This document shows positions 45,980-54,053 of a DNA stretch of 64,000 nt, one piece after another. The notes under the pieces are model-generated. The model did no database searches. It worked only from the letters and a program-made list of their open reading frames with translations, and had not been told where the DNA came from. A program made the position numbers and the translations under genes. The stretch lies in NCBI GenBank assembly GCA_963842575.1, contig CAWJGS010000001.1, positions 186,001 through 250,000 of the forward strand. The letters run 5' to 3'. Positions within the stretch are counted from its first letter, which is position 1; every line of letters starts with the position of its first letter. The stretch is from JACDER01 sp963842575. GTDB taxonomy: Bacteria > Actinomycetota > Thermoleophilia > Gaiellales > Gaiellaceae.

Positions 45980-47106
45980 CCCGCCAGCCTGATCGGCATG
46001 ATCAGGTACTGGAAGTCGTCCTCCTCCGAGCGGATCAGGCCGGGGCGGAGCGGGCTGATGAGGCGGAGGTCGATCTCGTCCGCTTCCACCGACTCGACCC
46101 CGTCGCGCAGGAACTCGGCGTTGAACCCGATCTCCAGCGGCTCACCCGTGAACGGGGCCGGCATCGTCTCGCGCGCTTCGCCCAGGTCCTGGGCCTGAAC
46201 CGAGACGGTCAGCTCGCCTTCGGCGAACCGCAGCCGGAGGGGCAGGTTGCGCTGCGCCATCACCGCGATCCGCCGCACGACGTCGAGCAGCTCCGCCCGC
46301 GCGAGCCGCACCTCGTGCTCGAACTGCTCCGGGATGAGCTGGCGGTAGTCCGGGAACTGGCCATCGATCCGCCGCGTGGTGAGCAGCACGTCGCCGGCGC
46401 GGAAGACCACGTGGTTCTCGTGCACGCCGAGGTCGACCGTCTCCTCGCCGCCCGCAATGCGGCCCAGCTCCGTCAGCGCGCGCGCGGGCACGATCGCCTC
46501 GAGCTCGGGCACCGAGCCCTCGATCGCGGTCTCCTTCACGGCCAGGCGGTAGGAGTCGGTCGCGGCCATCACCAGCTTCCCCTCTCCGAAACGGACGAGG
46601 ATTCCCGTGAGGACCGGGCGCGACTCGTCGCGCGAGGCCGAGCGGCCCACGCGCGTGATCGTCTCGAGCAGCGCTTCGCGAGCGACGGAGAACGTCTGCG
46701 CGGCGTCAACCTCGGGAAGCCGCGGAAAGTCCTCGGCGGAGTGGGTGTGGAGCGAGTAGCTGGCGGAGCCGGAGACGACCGACACGCGGCCTTCCTCCGG
46801 GGAATGCGCGATCTCCACCTCGGATGCCGGCAGCAGCTTGGCGATGTCCACGAGCAGGCGGCCGGGCAGGACAACGGTTCCCGGCTCAGCGATCTCCGCG
46901 TCCAGCGAGGAGCGCAGCGACAGCTCCATGTCGGTCGCCGCGAGCTCGAGCGTCCCGTCGGTCGCCTGCAGCCAGATGCCGGAGAGGATCTGCACGGTCG
47001 GCCGCATGGAAACGGCCCTCGACACAACCGCGAGCTTCTCGACGAGCTCTTGCCGTGAGCACGTGAGCCTGAGTCCCGATCCCACCATTGTTTCTACTTG
47101 GTTCAT
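45976..47106 (-). CDS. dnaN: DNA polymerase III beta sliding clamp
   Basis: 376 residues, full length, three clamp domains; conserved L-P-G-R-L-L-V-D-I-A-K, D-F-P-R-L-P, R-V-G-R-S-A-S-R-D-E-S-R-P-V-L-T-G and the C-terminal Y-L-I-M-P-I-R. Tethers polymerase to DNA. ATG 47106; a second ATG at 47088 is possible. Preceded by the 146-base dnaA-dnaN gap with origin elements. Stop overlaps the recF CTG. Confidence 0.96.
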   Translation of the reverse strand: MNQVETMVGSGLRLTCSRQELVEKLAVVSRAVSMRPTVQILSGIWLQATDGTLELAATDMELSLRSSLDAEIAEPGTVVLPGRLLVDIAKLLPASEVEIAHSPEEGRVSVVSGSASYSLHTHSAEDFPRLPEVDAAQTFSVAREALLETITRVGRSASRDESRPVLTGILVRFGEGKLVMAATDSYRLAVKETAIEGSVPELEAIVPARALTELGRIAGGEETVDLGVHENHVVFRAGDVLLTTRRIDGQFPDYRQLIPEQFEHEVRLARAELLDVVRRIAVMAQRNLPLRLRFAEGELTVSVQAQDLGEARETMPAPFTGEPLEIGFNAEFLRDGVESVEADEIDLRLISPLRPGLIRSEEDDFQYLIMPIRLAG

Positions 47107-47252
47107 TTATTTAAACCCCTTAGTTCTAGTAGTAAGGCCTGTGGACGACGGGGAAGTTGCCCCTCCGCGTTTCCGTTGACCCGATTCTGCCTGTGGGGAA
47201 CGACGGCTGCTTGTCCACGGTTCGAACAGGCCCGGGTGGGGTCGCGGAGTTT
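47107..47252. other. dnaA-dnaN intergenic, secondary origin region
   Basis: Contains DnaA-box-like sites: TGTGGACGA (47140-47148, inverse TCGTCCACA), TGTGGGGAA (47192-47200, weaker) and TTGTCCACG (47211-47219). An A/T-rich stretch, TTATTTAAA, sits next to the dnaN start at 47107-47115 and could be an unwinding element. Together with the dnaA-rpmH gap this suggests a bipartite origin; which gap opens first cannot be told from sequence. Confidence 0.55.
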
Positions 47253-48596
47253 TCAACGGGGATGCTTGATTCGCGCAGTCAACTCCTGAACAAGGTTGTA
47301 CACAGACCTGTCCTCCTTGATCAGTCGAGCGATCTTGGAGGTCGCGTGGATGACCGTCGTGTGGTCGCGCCCGCCGAACTCCCGTCCGATCTTCGGTAGT
47401 GACGCGTCCGTCAGCTCCCGCGAGAGATACATCGCGACCTGGCGCGGGTAGACGATGTTCTGCGAGCGCCGGTCGCCGCACAGCTGCTTGCGCGTGAGGC
47501 TGAACCGCTGCGAGACGAGATCCTGGATCCGGTCGATCGAGACCTGGCCGGAGTCCCCTTGCGGAAAGACGTCCTGGAGGACGTCCTGCGCGAGCTCGAC
47601 CGTGATCGGCCGGCCGGTGAGCGACGAGAACGCCACCACCCGTGTGAGTGCGCCCTCGAGCTCGCGGATGTTGCTCGAGATCCTGCTGGCGACGAAGGTG
47701 AGGATCTGCGGATCGGGGATGTGCGTCCCGTCCGTCTTCACCTTTTTGCGCAGGATGGCGATGCGCGTCTCGAGGTCGGGCGGCTGGATGTCGGTGATCA
47801 GCCCCCATTCGAACCGCGAGCGCAGCCGCTCCTCCAGCGTGGGGAACGAGCGCGGCGGCCGGTCCGAGGAGATGATGATCTGCCGGCCCGCCTCGTACAG
47901 TGAGTTGAAGGTGTGGAAGAACTCCTCCTGGATCGACTCCTTGTGCTCGAAGAACTGGATGTCGTCGATCAGCAGCAGGTCGTAGTTGCGGTAGCGCTGC
48001 TTGAAGCCCTCGATCCGCTTGTCACGCAGCGAGTTGATGAAGGCGTTCATGAAGGTCTCGCTCGTGACGTAGTGGACGGTGAGCCCGCCCGAGTGCTCGG
48101 CGATGTACTGGGAGATCGCCTGGAGGAGATGCGTTTTCCCTAGCCCTGTGCCGCCGTAGATGAACAGCGGGTTGTACGCCTGCGCCGGCGCCTCCGCGAC
48201 CGCGAGGGCGGCCGCGTGCGCGAACCGGTTGGACGAGCCGATCACGAACGAGTCGAAGGTGTACTTCGGGTTCAAGTCCGTGTAGGCCGGCTTCGGCCGC
48301 TGGGCCGCCGCAGCTGCGGGCTGCAGGCGTGGCCGCCTGCGGACTGTCAGGTTGATCTCCAGCTCCTTGCCCGTCGCCTCGCGCACCGCGGCCTTGATGA
48401 GCTCGAGGAAGTGGCCGCCGATCCAGGCCTTGGCGAAGTCGTTGGGAGCGGCGATCGTGAAGGTGTCGTCGGAGAGCTCGATCCCGCGAGCTTCGCCGAA
48501 CCAGGTCTGGTAGGTGGTCTCGTTGAGCGCCTGCCTCAGGCGCGTCGCAACTTCGCGCCAGAGGCTCTGTGCAGTGAGGTCCAACTGGCGCTCCAT
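47253..48596 (-). CDS. dnaA: Chromosomal replication initiator DnaA
   Basis: 447 residues. Domain I to about 85, linker, AAA+ domain with Walker A Y-G-G-T-G-L-G-K-T-H at 148-156 and Walker B L-L-L-I-D-D-I-Q-F near 213, and domain IV with the DnaA signature G-R-E-F-G-G-R-D-H-T-T-V near 410. The linker is short for an actinobacterium (Streptomyces has a much longer one). I chose ATG 48596 with GGAGGGGG upstream; a longer open frame to 48695 runs through the origin and is rejected. Confidence 0.97.
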   Translation of the reverse strand: MERQLDLTAQSLWREVATRLRQALNETTYQTWFGEARGIELSDDTFTIAAPNDFAKAWIGGHFLELIKAAVREATGKELEINLTVRRRPRLQPAAAAAQRPKPAYTDLNPKYTFDSFVIGSSNRFAHAAALAVAEAPAQAYNPLFIYGGTGLGKTHLLQAISQYIAEHSGGLTVHYVTSETFMNAFINSLRDKRIEGFKQRYRNYDLLLIDDIQFFEHKESIQEEFFHTFNSLYEAGRQIIISSDRPPRSFPTLEERLRSRFEWGLITDIQPPDLETRIAILRKKVKTDGTHIPDPQILTFVASRISSNIRELEGALTRVVAFSSLTGRPITVELAQDVLQDVFPQGDSGQVSIDRIQDLVSQRFSLTRKQLCGDRRSQNIVYPRQVAMYLSRELTDASLPKIGREFGGRDHTTVIHATSKIARLIKEDRSVYNLVQELTARIKHPR

Positions 48597-48840
48597 CCCC
48601 CTCCGTAAGGTTGTGCCCGCCGCGTCCGAAGCGGCGATCCTAGCACCCTCCACGCCGCTTCTCAATGTCGACACCCGCGACCGCAATCCGCCCAAAACAG
48701 GCCGATTTGCAGGTATTTATGCACACTTCACAGTTCTGTCCACAGACTGTGGACAGATTGGGCACAACTCCAAGACTGTCGCTCCTAGCGGCTTCTTCGT
48801 GGCCCGTGCCTGTGGAAAACGGCCACTTTCACAACTTGTC

Positions 48841-48846
48841 TATACT
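48841..48846 (+). promoter_or_regulatory. Putative -10 element for rpmH
   Basis: TATACT, preceded by TGTC, is the best -10 upstream of rpmH, 51 bases before the ATG. No matching -35 stands at the usual distance, so an extended -10 or activation by DnaA binding nearby is possible. Confidence 0.4.
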
Positions 48847-48851
48847 GATTC

Positions 48852-48872
48852 GGCGCCGCGTCACGCGGCGCC
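48852..48872 (+). other. 9-bp leader hairpin before rpmH
   Basis: GGCGCCGCG-TCA-CGCGGCGCC, perfect stem, followed by TATTTCTG. It lies between the likely -10 and the rpmH start, so it would form in the transcript leader. It may stop transcription entering from the origin or control rpmH; no data to decide. Confidence 0.55.
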
Positions 48873-48896
48873 TATTTCTGTCTCCACCCATCTCCT

Positions 48897-49031
48897 ATGA
48901 AGCGGACCTATCAGCCCAACGTGCGACGTCGGAAGCGCAAGCACGGCTTCCGTGCACGCATGTCCACGCGTGCGGGAAGAGTGATCCTGAAACGCCGCCG
49001 CGCCAAGGGCCGGAAGCGGCTGTCCGCCTAA
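48897..49031 (+). CDS. rpmH: 50S ribosomal protein L34
   Basis: 44 residues: MKRTYQPNVRRRKRKHGFRA-R-M-S-T-R-A-G-R-V-I-L-K-R-R-R-A-K-G-R-K-R-L-S-A, the near-universal L34 sequence. It is too short to show among large open frames. It begins the rightward rpmH-rnpA-yidD-yidC operon at the origin. Confidence 0.97.
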   Translation: MKRTYQPNVRRRKRKHGFRARMSTRAGRVILKRRRAKGRKRLSA

Positions 49032-49041
49032 GGGCGAGGTC

Positions 49042-49386
49042 GTGCAGCGCGGCCATCGGCTCTCCCGCTCGCGGGATTTCGACGCCGTCTACCGCCACGG
49101 ACGCTCGGTCTCGACCCGCTATCTCGTGCTCTACTGGTTCGAGCGTGAGAACGGTGACGAGAACGGTCCTCGCCTCGGCATCGCCGTGCCGAAGAAGGTC
49201 GGCGGCTCGGTGATCCGCAACAAGATGAAGCGCCGGCTGCGCGAGGCCTGGGAGCACGTGTCTCCTGCGCCGCGCAACGACTACGTGCTCGTCGCGCGGG
49301 AGGGCCTCCCGGAGGCGGTCGATGCGCGCGGCTTCGACTGGCTCGAGGAGCGGATCGGCGAAGTGCTGCAGAAGGCACAGGCATGA
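49042..49386 (+). CDS. rnpA: Ribonuclease P protein component
   Basis: 114 residues. Conserved R-L-S-R-S-R-D-F-D-A-V-Y and the RNR motif as G-G-S-V-I-R-N-K-M-K-R-R-L-R-E. It binds the RNase P RNA to cut tRNA 5' leaders. GTG 49042 with GGGCGAGG upstream. Stop overlaps yidD as ATGA. Confidence 0.95.
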   Translation: MQRGHRLSRSRDFDAVYRHGRSVSTRYLVLYWFERENGDENGPRLGIAVPKKVGGSVIRNKMKRRLREAWEHVSPAPRNDYVLVAREGLPEAVDARGFDWLEERIGEVLQKAQA

Positions 49387-49592
49387 AGTACCTCGGGATC
49401 GCGCTCGTCTACGCGTACCGCTGGCTGGTCGCGCCCCTGCTCCCGGCGGGCTCCTGCAAGTTCCACCCCAGTTGCTCGCAGTACGCGATCGACGCCATGA
49501 AGAAGTACGGGCTCGTGCGCGGGTCGTACAAGGCGGCCAGACGGTTGCTGCGCTGCCACCCCTGGAGCCACGGGGGAGTTGATTACGCGTGA
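49383..49592 (+). CDS. yidD: Membrane protein insertion efficiency factor YidD
   Basis: 69 residues with the three conserved Cys (G-S-C-K-F-H-P-S-C-S-Q-Y and R-R-L-L-R-C-H-P-W) and G-G-V-D at the end. Amphipathic N-terminal helix. Helps YidC insertion; overlaps both rnpA and yidC. Confidence 0.95.
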   Translation: MKYLGIALVYAYRWLVAPLLPAGSCKFHPSCSQYAIDAMKKYGLVRGSYKAARRLLRCHPWSHGGVDYA

Positions 49593-50491
49593 TCCATCTG
49601 TGGACGCTCATGAGCATCCTCAGCCCGCTCGAGAACATCTTCCGGAGCATCCTCGACTGGATCCACCAATCGGTCGGCCTGCCCTGGGCGTGGTCGATCG
49701 TCGCGCTGACGGTGATGGTGCGGATCCTGCTCGTCCCGCTCACGGTCAAGCAGATCCACTCGATGCAGAGCCTCCAGCGGCACGCGCCGCAGATGAAGGA
49801 GATCCAGAAGAAGTACAAGACCGACAAGAAGAAGCAGCAAGAGGAACTGATGAAGTTCTACAAGGAGAACCAGATCAACCCGGCTGCGTCGTGCATTCCG
49901 CTGGTTGCCCAGTTCCCGGTCTTCATCGCCCTCTACTTCGTCCTGCGGACTCTTTCCGACCAGGCGCAGGTCTGCGCCGACCACGCGAGCCAGTGCATCC
50001 CGCTGCTCGGCGAGGCCAATCCGAACTTCCACTGGCTCGGGCTGATCGACATCACCCAGCCGGCCACCCACGGCTGGGGGCCGCTCTTGCTCGTCATCTA
50101 CGCCGGCAGCCAGATCGCGTCGACGTTCTTCATGTCCGCGACCATGAACAAGGGCCAGCGCTACTTGATGATGGCGCTGCCGCTCGTCTTCATCACCTTC
50201 ATCGCGCGCTTCCCCGCGGGCCTCGTCCTCTACTGGGCGACGACGAACCTGTGGACGGTCGGCCAGGGCATCATCACGCGCCGCCTCGTCCCGAAGACGC
50301 CCGCGCCGTCGCCGTTCCAGCGCAAAACCTCGAAGGCGCCGCCCAAGCCCGAGTCAGACGATGACGAGTCGGGGAACGGCGCGAAGCGCCCGGATGCGCC
50401 GCCGCCGAAGCCCGCACCTGCCGCAGCAGCGGCTCCGCAGCCGGCGCAGGTCCGGCGCGTGAAGCGCAAGAAGAAACACGCGCGCCGGTGA
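49589..50491 (+). CDS. yidC: Membrane protein insertase YidC/Oxa1
   Basis: 300 residues, Gram-positive type without the large periplasmic domain. Five helices; conserved V-R-I-L-L-V-P-L with the groove Arg near residue 48, and Q-F-P-V-F-I-A-L-Y. A basic Pro/Ala-rich C-terminal tail (about 230-300) ending K-R-K-K-K-H-A-R-R probably touches ribosomes. GTG 49589 overlaps the yidD stop. Confidence 0.94.
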   Translation: MIHLWTLMSILSPLENIFRSILDWIHQSVGLPWAWSIVALTVMVRILLVPLTVKQIHSMQSLQRHAPQMKEIQKKYKTDKKKQQEELMKFYKENQINPAASCIPLVAQFPVFIALYFVLRTLSDQAQVCADHASQCIPLLGEANPNFHWLGLIDITQPATHGWGPLLLVIYAGSQIASTFFMSATMNKGQRYLMMALPLVFITFIARFPAGLVLYWATTNLWTVGQGIITRRLVPKTPAPSPFQRKTSKAPPKPESDDDESGNGAKRPDAPPPKPAPAAAAAPQPAQVRRVKRKKKHARR

Positions 50492-51180
50492 GCGCCGGCG
50501 AGCTGCAGACCGAGGCGACCGGGGAGACGGTCGGCGAGGCGAAGTGGCAGGCGCTGCGGGAGCTCGAGCGGCTGCTGCCCGGACTGGACAAGTCGCGCGT
50601 CCGTTTCCAGGTCGTCTCCGAGGGCGAACGCGGTTTGCTGGGCGTCGGTTACACGCCGGCACGGGTGATCGCCAGCGTCGCGGAGGATGCGACCGAGGAC
50701 GTGCCGGCGGACGAGCCGGAGGAGGCGAGCGAGCTCGGCGCGCTGGTGCGGGAAGTGCTCGAGCGGATCGGGCACGAGCTACGCCTTTCCGCGCGCGTGA
50801 CGGTGGCGGAGGACGACGACACCGTGACAGCATCGTTCTCCGGCTCGGACCTGGGGCTGCTGATCGGGCGCCGCGGGGCGACCATCGATGCTGTCCAGTA
50901 CCTCGTGAACGCGATCGTCTTCCGCCGCTTCGGCGAGGGCGCGAAGCAGGTCGTCGTGGATGCGGCGCACTATCGCGAGCGCCGCCGCGCGACTCTGGAG
51001 TCGCTGGCAGTCGAGGTCGCGGCGCGCGTCCGCTCGAGCGGGGAGCGGGTCGAGCTGGAGCCCATGAGCGCGCCGGAGCGGAAGGTCATCCATCTCCGCC
51101 TGCAGGACGAGGCCGGCGTCGCGACCGAGAGCGAAGGCGTCGAGCCGCACCGCTACCTCGTCGTCTTCCCGAGTGACTGA
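50488..51180 (+). CDS. jag: RNA-binding protein Jag/KhpB
   Basis: 230 residues: Jag-N domain (W-Q-A-L-R-E-L-E-R-L-L), KH domain with G-L-L-I-G-R-R-G-A-T-I-D-A-V-Q-Y-L near residue 128, and an R3H domain (R-E-R-R-R-A-T-L; S-A-P-E-R-K-V-I-H). Binds RNA and influences cell elongation in firmicutes. Overlaps yidC (GTGA) and rsmG (8 bases). Confidence 0.93.
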   Translation: MSAGELQTEATGETVGEAKWQALRELERLLPGLDKSRVRFQVVSEGERGLLGVGYTPARVIASVAEDATEDVPADEPEEASELGALVREVLERIGHELRLSARVTVAEDDDTVTASFSGSDLGLLIGRRGATIDAVQYLVNAIVFRRFGEGAKQVVVDAAHYRERRRATLESLAVEVAARVRSSGERVELEPMSAPERKVIHLRLQDEAGVATESEGVEPHRYLVVFPSD

Positions 51181-51763
51181 CGAGCGGCTCGGCCGCTGGA
51201 TCCAATCGCTTCTCGCCACTCCCGGATTGACCGCGATCCACGATCCGGACGAAGCCTGGCGCGTGCACGTGGAGCAGTCCCTCGCTGCGGTGCCGGTCGT
51301 CGAACGCTACGAGGGGCCGATCGTGGACGTGGGATCGGGCGGAGGGGCGCCCGGCCTGCCGCTCGCTGCCGCGCTGCCTGACCGCGAGGTGACCCTGCTC
51401 GAGTCGAACGGCCGCAAGGCCGCCTTTCTCGAGCGTGTTGCGGCTGAGTTCCCGAACGTCCGCGTGGTGCGCGGCCGGGCGGAGGAGCACGCCCCGGACA
51501 CCTATGGCGTTGCGGTCGCAAAGGCGCTCGCGCCCCCAGCGGTCGCCGCGGAGCTCTGCCTCCCGCTCGTCCGTATCGGCGGGGCCGCTGTCCTCTATGT
51601 GGGCCCGTCGGCGGATGCCGATGTGGTTGGTGTCGTCGCCGGCAAGCTGGGCGGGGGCCCGATCGAGCTCCATCCGGGGCTGCTGGTCGTCGCCAAGATC
51701 GCGCCCACTCCGCCCGGCTTTCCCCGGCGGGCGGGGATGGCGGCGAAACGTCCGCTGGCGTAA
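51173..51763 (+). CDS. rsmG: 16S rRNA (guanine-527-N7)-methyltransferase
   Basis: 196 residues. SAM site I-V-D-V-G-S-G-G-G-A-P-G-L-P-L near residue 49 and L-L-E-S-N-G-R-K-A-A-F-L. The later A-K-A-L-A-P-P region matches RsmG. It lies between jag and parA as in most bacteria. The GTG 51173 start overlaps jag. Confidence 0.93.
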   Translation: MTDERLGRWIQSLLATPGLTAIHDPDEAWRVHVEQSLAAVPVVERYEGPIVDVGSGGGAPGLPLAAALPDREVTLLESNGRKAAFLERVAAEFPNVRVVRGRAEEHAPDTYGVAVAKALAPPAVAAELCLPLVRIGGAAVLYVGPSADADVVGVVAGKLGGGPIELHPGLLVVAKIAPTPPGFPRRAGMAAKRPLA

Positions 51764-51777
51764 CGAGAATCCACGCT

Positions 51778-52533
51778 ATGCCGGCGACGATCTACGCCGT
51801 CGCCAACCAGAAGGGCGGCGTCGGCAAGACCACCACCGCGGTCAACCTCGCCGCGTGCCTCGCCGAGGCCGGCGAGCGCGCGCTGATCGTCGACCTCGAC
51901 CCGCAGGCGAATGCGACCTCAGGGCTGGGCGCGCGCGCCAACGGCACGTCGACGTACGACCTCCTCGACGGCGCGCCGCTCGCGCGGCTGGCCAAGGAGA
52001 CCGCGTTCCCGGGACTTCATCTCGTGCCTTCACGGCCGGAGCTCGCCGGCGCCGCGGTCGAGCTTGCGGGCCGCGAGGACGGCGAGACGTACCTGCGCGA
52101 GGCGCTGGATGCCGCCCGCGAGGAGTACGGCTTCGTCTTCCTCGACTGCCCTCCCTCGCTCGGCCCGCTGACCGTCAATGCGCTGGCCGCTGCCGACCGC
52201 GTGCTTGTCCCCGTCCAGGCGGAGTACTACGCACTCGAGGGGCTTTCCCAGCTTGTCCAGTCGGTGGAATTGATCCGCGCGCGCCTGAACCCGCGCCTGC
52301 AGATCGGCGGCGTGCTGCTGACGATGGTGGACGGACGCACGAGGCTCTCGGCCGAGGTTGCCGACGAGGTGCGACGGCACTTCGGCCCGCTGGTGTTCAA
52401 GACGACCGTTCCGCGCTCGGTGCGCCTGGCGGAGGCGCCGAGCTACGGGATGCCCGCGATCCGATACGACCGGCACTCGGCAGGCGCCGAGGCCTACTGG
52501 AAGGTGGCGATGGAGCTTGTCGAGCGTTCCTGA
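51778..52533 (+). CDS. parA: Chromosome-partitioning ATPase ParA
   Basis: 251 residues. Deviant Walker A N-Q-K-G-G-V-G-K-T-T at 10-19, D-L-D-P-Q-A-N near 40, F-L-D-C-P-P-S near 122. Soj-type without an N-terminal DNA-binding domain. It moves ParB-parS complexes after replication. Overlaps parB by 17 bases. Confidence 0.96.
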   Translation: MPATIYAVANQKGGVGKTTTAVNLAACLAEAGERALIVDLDPQANATSGLGARANGTSTYDLLDGAPLARLAKETAFPGLHLVPSRPELAGAAVELAGREDGETYLREALDAAREEYGFVFLDCPPSLGPLTVNALAAADRVLVPVQAEYYALEGLSQLVQSVELIRARLNPRLQIGGVLLTMVDGRTRLSAEVADEVRRHFGPLVFKTTVPRSVRLAEAPSYGMPAIRYDRHSAGAEAYWKVAMELVERS

Positions 52534-53386
52534 AAAGCGACGGGGTCTCGGAAGAGGCCTCGAGGTGTTGGTCGGCGGCCTGGGCGAGGGGCCGGAGCTC
52601 GCGGAGCTTGCCGTCGAGCAGATCCATCCGAACCCGCGCCAGCCGCGCCGGCGGTTCGAGCCGGAGGCGGGATCCGGGCTCGCCAAGTCGATCGAGACGC
52701 AGGGGCTCCTCCAGCCGGTCGTCGTCCGGCCACGGCCGGCCGGCGGCTACGAGCTCATCGCCGGCGAACGGCGCTGGCGCGCGGCCAAGGAAGCCGGCGT
52801 CGCCAAGGTGCCCGCGCTCGTCCGCGAGGCGGACGACCAGCAGTCGCTCCTCCTGTCCCTCGTCGAGAACGTCGCGCGCGAGCAGCTGTCGCCGGTGGAA
52901 GAGGCGCGCGCCTACGCGATCCTCGTGGACGAGTTCGGCCTGGGCGTGGGCGAGATCGCCGACCGTGTCGGTCGTTCCACGCCGAGCGTGTCCAACCGCT
53001 TGCGACTGCTGGAGCTTCCCGACGACGTCCTGTGGATGATCGCCCGTGGCGAGCTGAGCGAGGGGCACGCGAAGGCGGTGCTGTCGGCGCCGGGCCAGGC
53101 GGAGCGACGCCGGCTCGCCAAGCGGGTCCTCAAGGAAGGGCTGTCGGTGCGCGCCACCGAGCGCGCTGCGCGGTCGATGGGCGCGCGGACCTACCGGACA
53201 CGGCATCGGTCGGTCGACCCGGCTCTCGCCGAGCGGACGGCGCACGCGATCCAGCGCATCACGGGCTTCCGGCCAAAGGTGACTGCGACGCGGGTCGAGA
53301 TCCCCTACGCGGACGATAAAGAGCTGGCGGAGCTGGCCGAAGCACTCGAACGGGCATCGCTATCATCGTCCACCGCGGGCGATTAG
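52517..53386 (+). CDS. parB: Chromosome-partitioning protein ParB
   Basis: 289 residues. R-R-G-L-G-R-G-L-E-V-L start, CTPase/nuclease-like fold with G-E-R-R-W-R-A and E-N-V-A-R-E-Q-L-S-P-V-E-E-A, then the helix-turn-helix I-A-D-R-V-G-R-S-T-P-S-V-S-N-R-L. TTG 52517 is the only reasonable start. The TAG stop (53384-53386) falls in the D-arm region of the tRNA-Ile gene, so mRNA and tRNA sequences overlap by 10 bases. I saw no parS consensus within the window. Confidence 0.93.
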   Translation: MSSVPEKRRGLGRGLEVLVGGLGEGPELAELAVEQIHPNPRQPRRRFEPEAGSGLAKSIETQGLLQPVVVRPRPAGGYELIAGERRWRAAKEAGVAKVPALVREADDQQSLLLSLVENVAREQLSPVEEARAYAILVDEFGLGVGEIADRVGRSTPSVSNRLRLLELPDDVLWMIARGELSEGHAKAVLSAPGQAERRRLAKRVLKEGLSVRATERAARSMGARTYRTRHRSVDPALAERTAHAIQRITGFRPKVTATRVEIPYADDKELAELAEALERASLSSSTAGD

Positions 53387-53450
53387 CTCAGTCGGTTAGA
53401 GCGCCGCTCTGATAAGGCGGAGGTCCGTGGTTCGAATCCACGATCGCCCA
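53377..53450 (+). tRNA. tRNA-Ile (anticodon GAU)
   Basis: 74 bases folding as a full cloverleaf: acceptor GGGCGAT/ATCGCCC with discriminator A, D-arm GCTC/GAGC, anticodon stem CCGCT/GGCGG with loop CTGATAA, and T-arm CGTGG/CCACG with TTCGAAT loop. CCA is not encoded. The first ten bases are also the end of parB. Confidence 0.97.
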
Positions 53451-53468
53451 TCCACCACCGTCGGCTAC

Positions 53469-53485
53469 CTCCCGTTTGACGGGAG
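53469..53485 (+). terminator. Hairpin downstream of tRNA-Ile
   Basis: CTCCCGT-TTG-ACGGGAG, a perfect 7-bp stem 18 bases after the tRNA. No T run follows. It could end the parAB-tRNA transcript or stop 3' exonucleases; it also lies 30 bases before the next gene. Confidence 0.5.
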
Positions 53486-53514
53486 ACCACTGGGCTATCA
53501 TCTGCCGGAAGGCC

Positions 53515-54048
53515 ATGCAGCGGATGGACATCTACGGCGTCTCGTTCGATCTGGTGGGGAAGCAGCCGATCGTCCTCCTCAAGACGGCCGAGGGGAACAG
53601 GTTCCTGCCGATCTGGATCGGCCACGCGGAAGCCGCTGCGATCCTCATGCGCATTCAGGGCGCGTCCACGCCGCGGCCGATGACGCACGACCTCCTGAGC
53701 GACATCATCGGCAGGCTCGACGCCGAGGTCGTGGCCGTCACGGTCACAGAGCTCCGTGACAACACCTTCTACGCGAGCATCACCGTCCAGATGAACGGCT
53801 CCGAGATCGAAGTCGACTCGCGCCCCTCGGACGCCATCGCGCTGGCCGTGCGGTCGGACGCCCCGATCTTTGCGGCCGACGACGTGATCGAGGAGTCCGC
53901 GATCGAGTTCGAGGGCGAGGAAGGCCCGCCCGAGAACGTGGCCACGATGTCCCAGGAGCAGCGCGCACAGGTCGAGGAGCAGTTCAAGGAGTTCCTCGAG
54001 AACGTCACGCCCGACCAGTTCGCCGCGGCCGAGCCCGAAGACGACTAA
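53515..54048 (+). CDS. Bifunctional nuclease (BFN/DUF151) family protein
   Basis: 177 residues. The core, M-D-I-Y-G-V-S-F-D-L-V-G-K-Q-P-I-V-L-L, W-I-G-H-A-E-A-A-A-I and S-R-P-S-D-A-I-A-L-A-V-R, is the DUF151 fold; the acidic tail (about 125-177) follows a possible UVR-like helix. Plant relatives have nuclease activity; bacterial function is not settled. ATG 53515 or 53524 may be used; GGAAGG lies upstream of both. Confidence 0.85.
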   Translation: MQRMDIYGVSFDLVGKQPIVLLKTAEGNRFLPIWIGHAEAAAILMRIQGASTPRPMTHDLLSDIIGRLDAEVVAVTVTELRDNTFYASITVQMNGSEIEVDSRPSDAIALAVRSDAPIFAADDVIEESAIEFEGEEGPPENVATMSQEQRAQVEEQFKEFLENVTPDQFAAAEPEDD

Positions 54049-54053
54049 GGGCC

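Larger units (their letters stand above)
48597..48896. other. oriC: Chromosomal origin oriC (dnaA-rpmH gap)
   Basis: 300 gene-free bases between divergent dnaA and rpmH. DnaA-box-like sites: TTATGCACA (48717-48725), CTGTCCACA and its inverse in a 21-base palindrome CTGTCCACAG-A-CTGTGGACAG (48736-48756), TTGGGCACA (48758-48766) and TGTGGAAAA (48811-48819, inverse TTTTCCACA). A moderately A/T-rich stretch, 48694-48725, adjoins the first box. The dnaA promoter must also lie here. Location and boxes are seen; origin activity is inferred from the universal gene order. Confidence 0.8.

Noticed and set aside
48597..48695. N-terminal extension of dnaA through the origin
   Set aside because: The extra 33 residues fit no DnaA domain I; ATG 48596 has a strong ribosome site.
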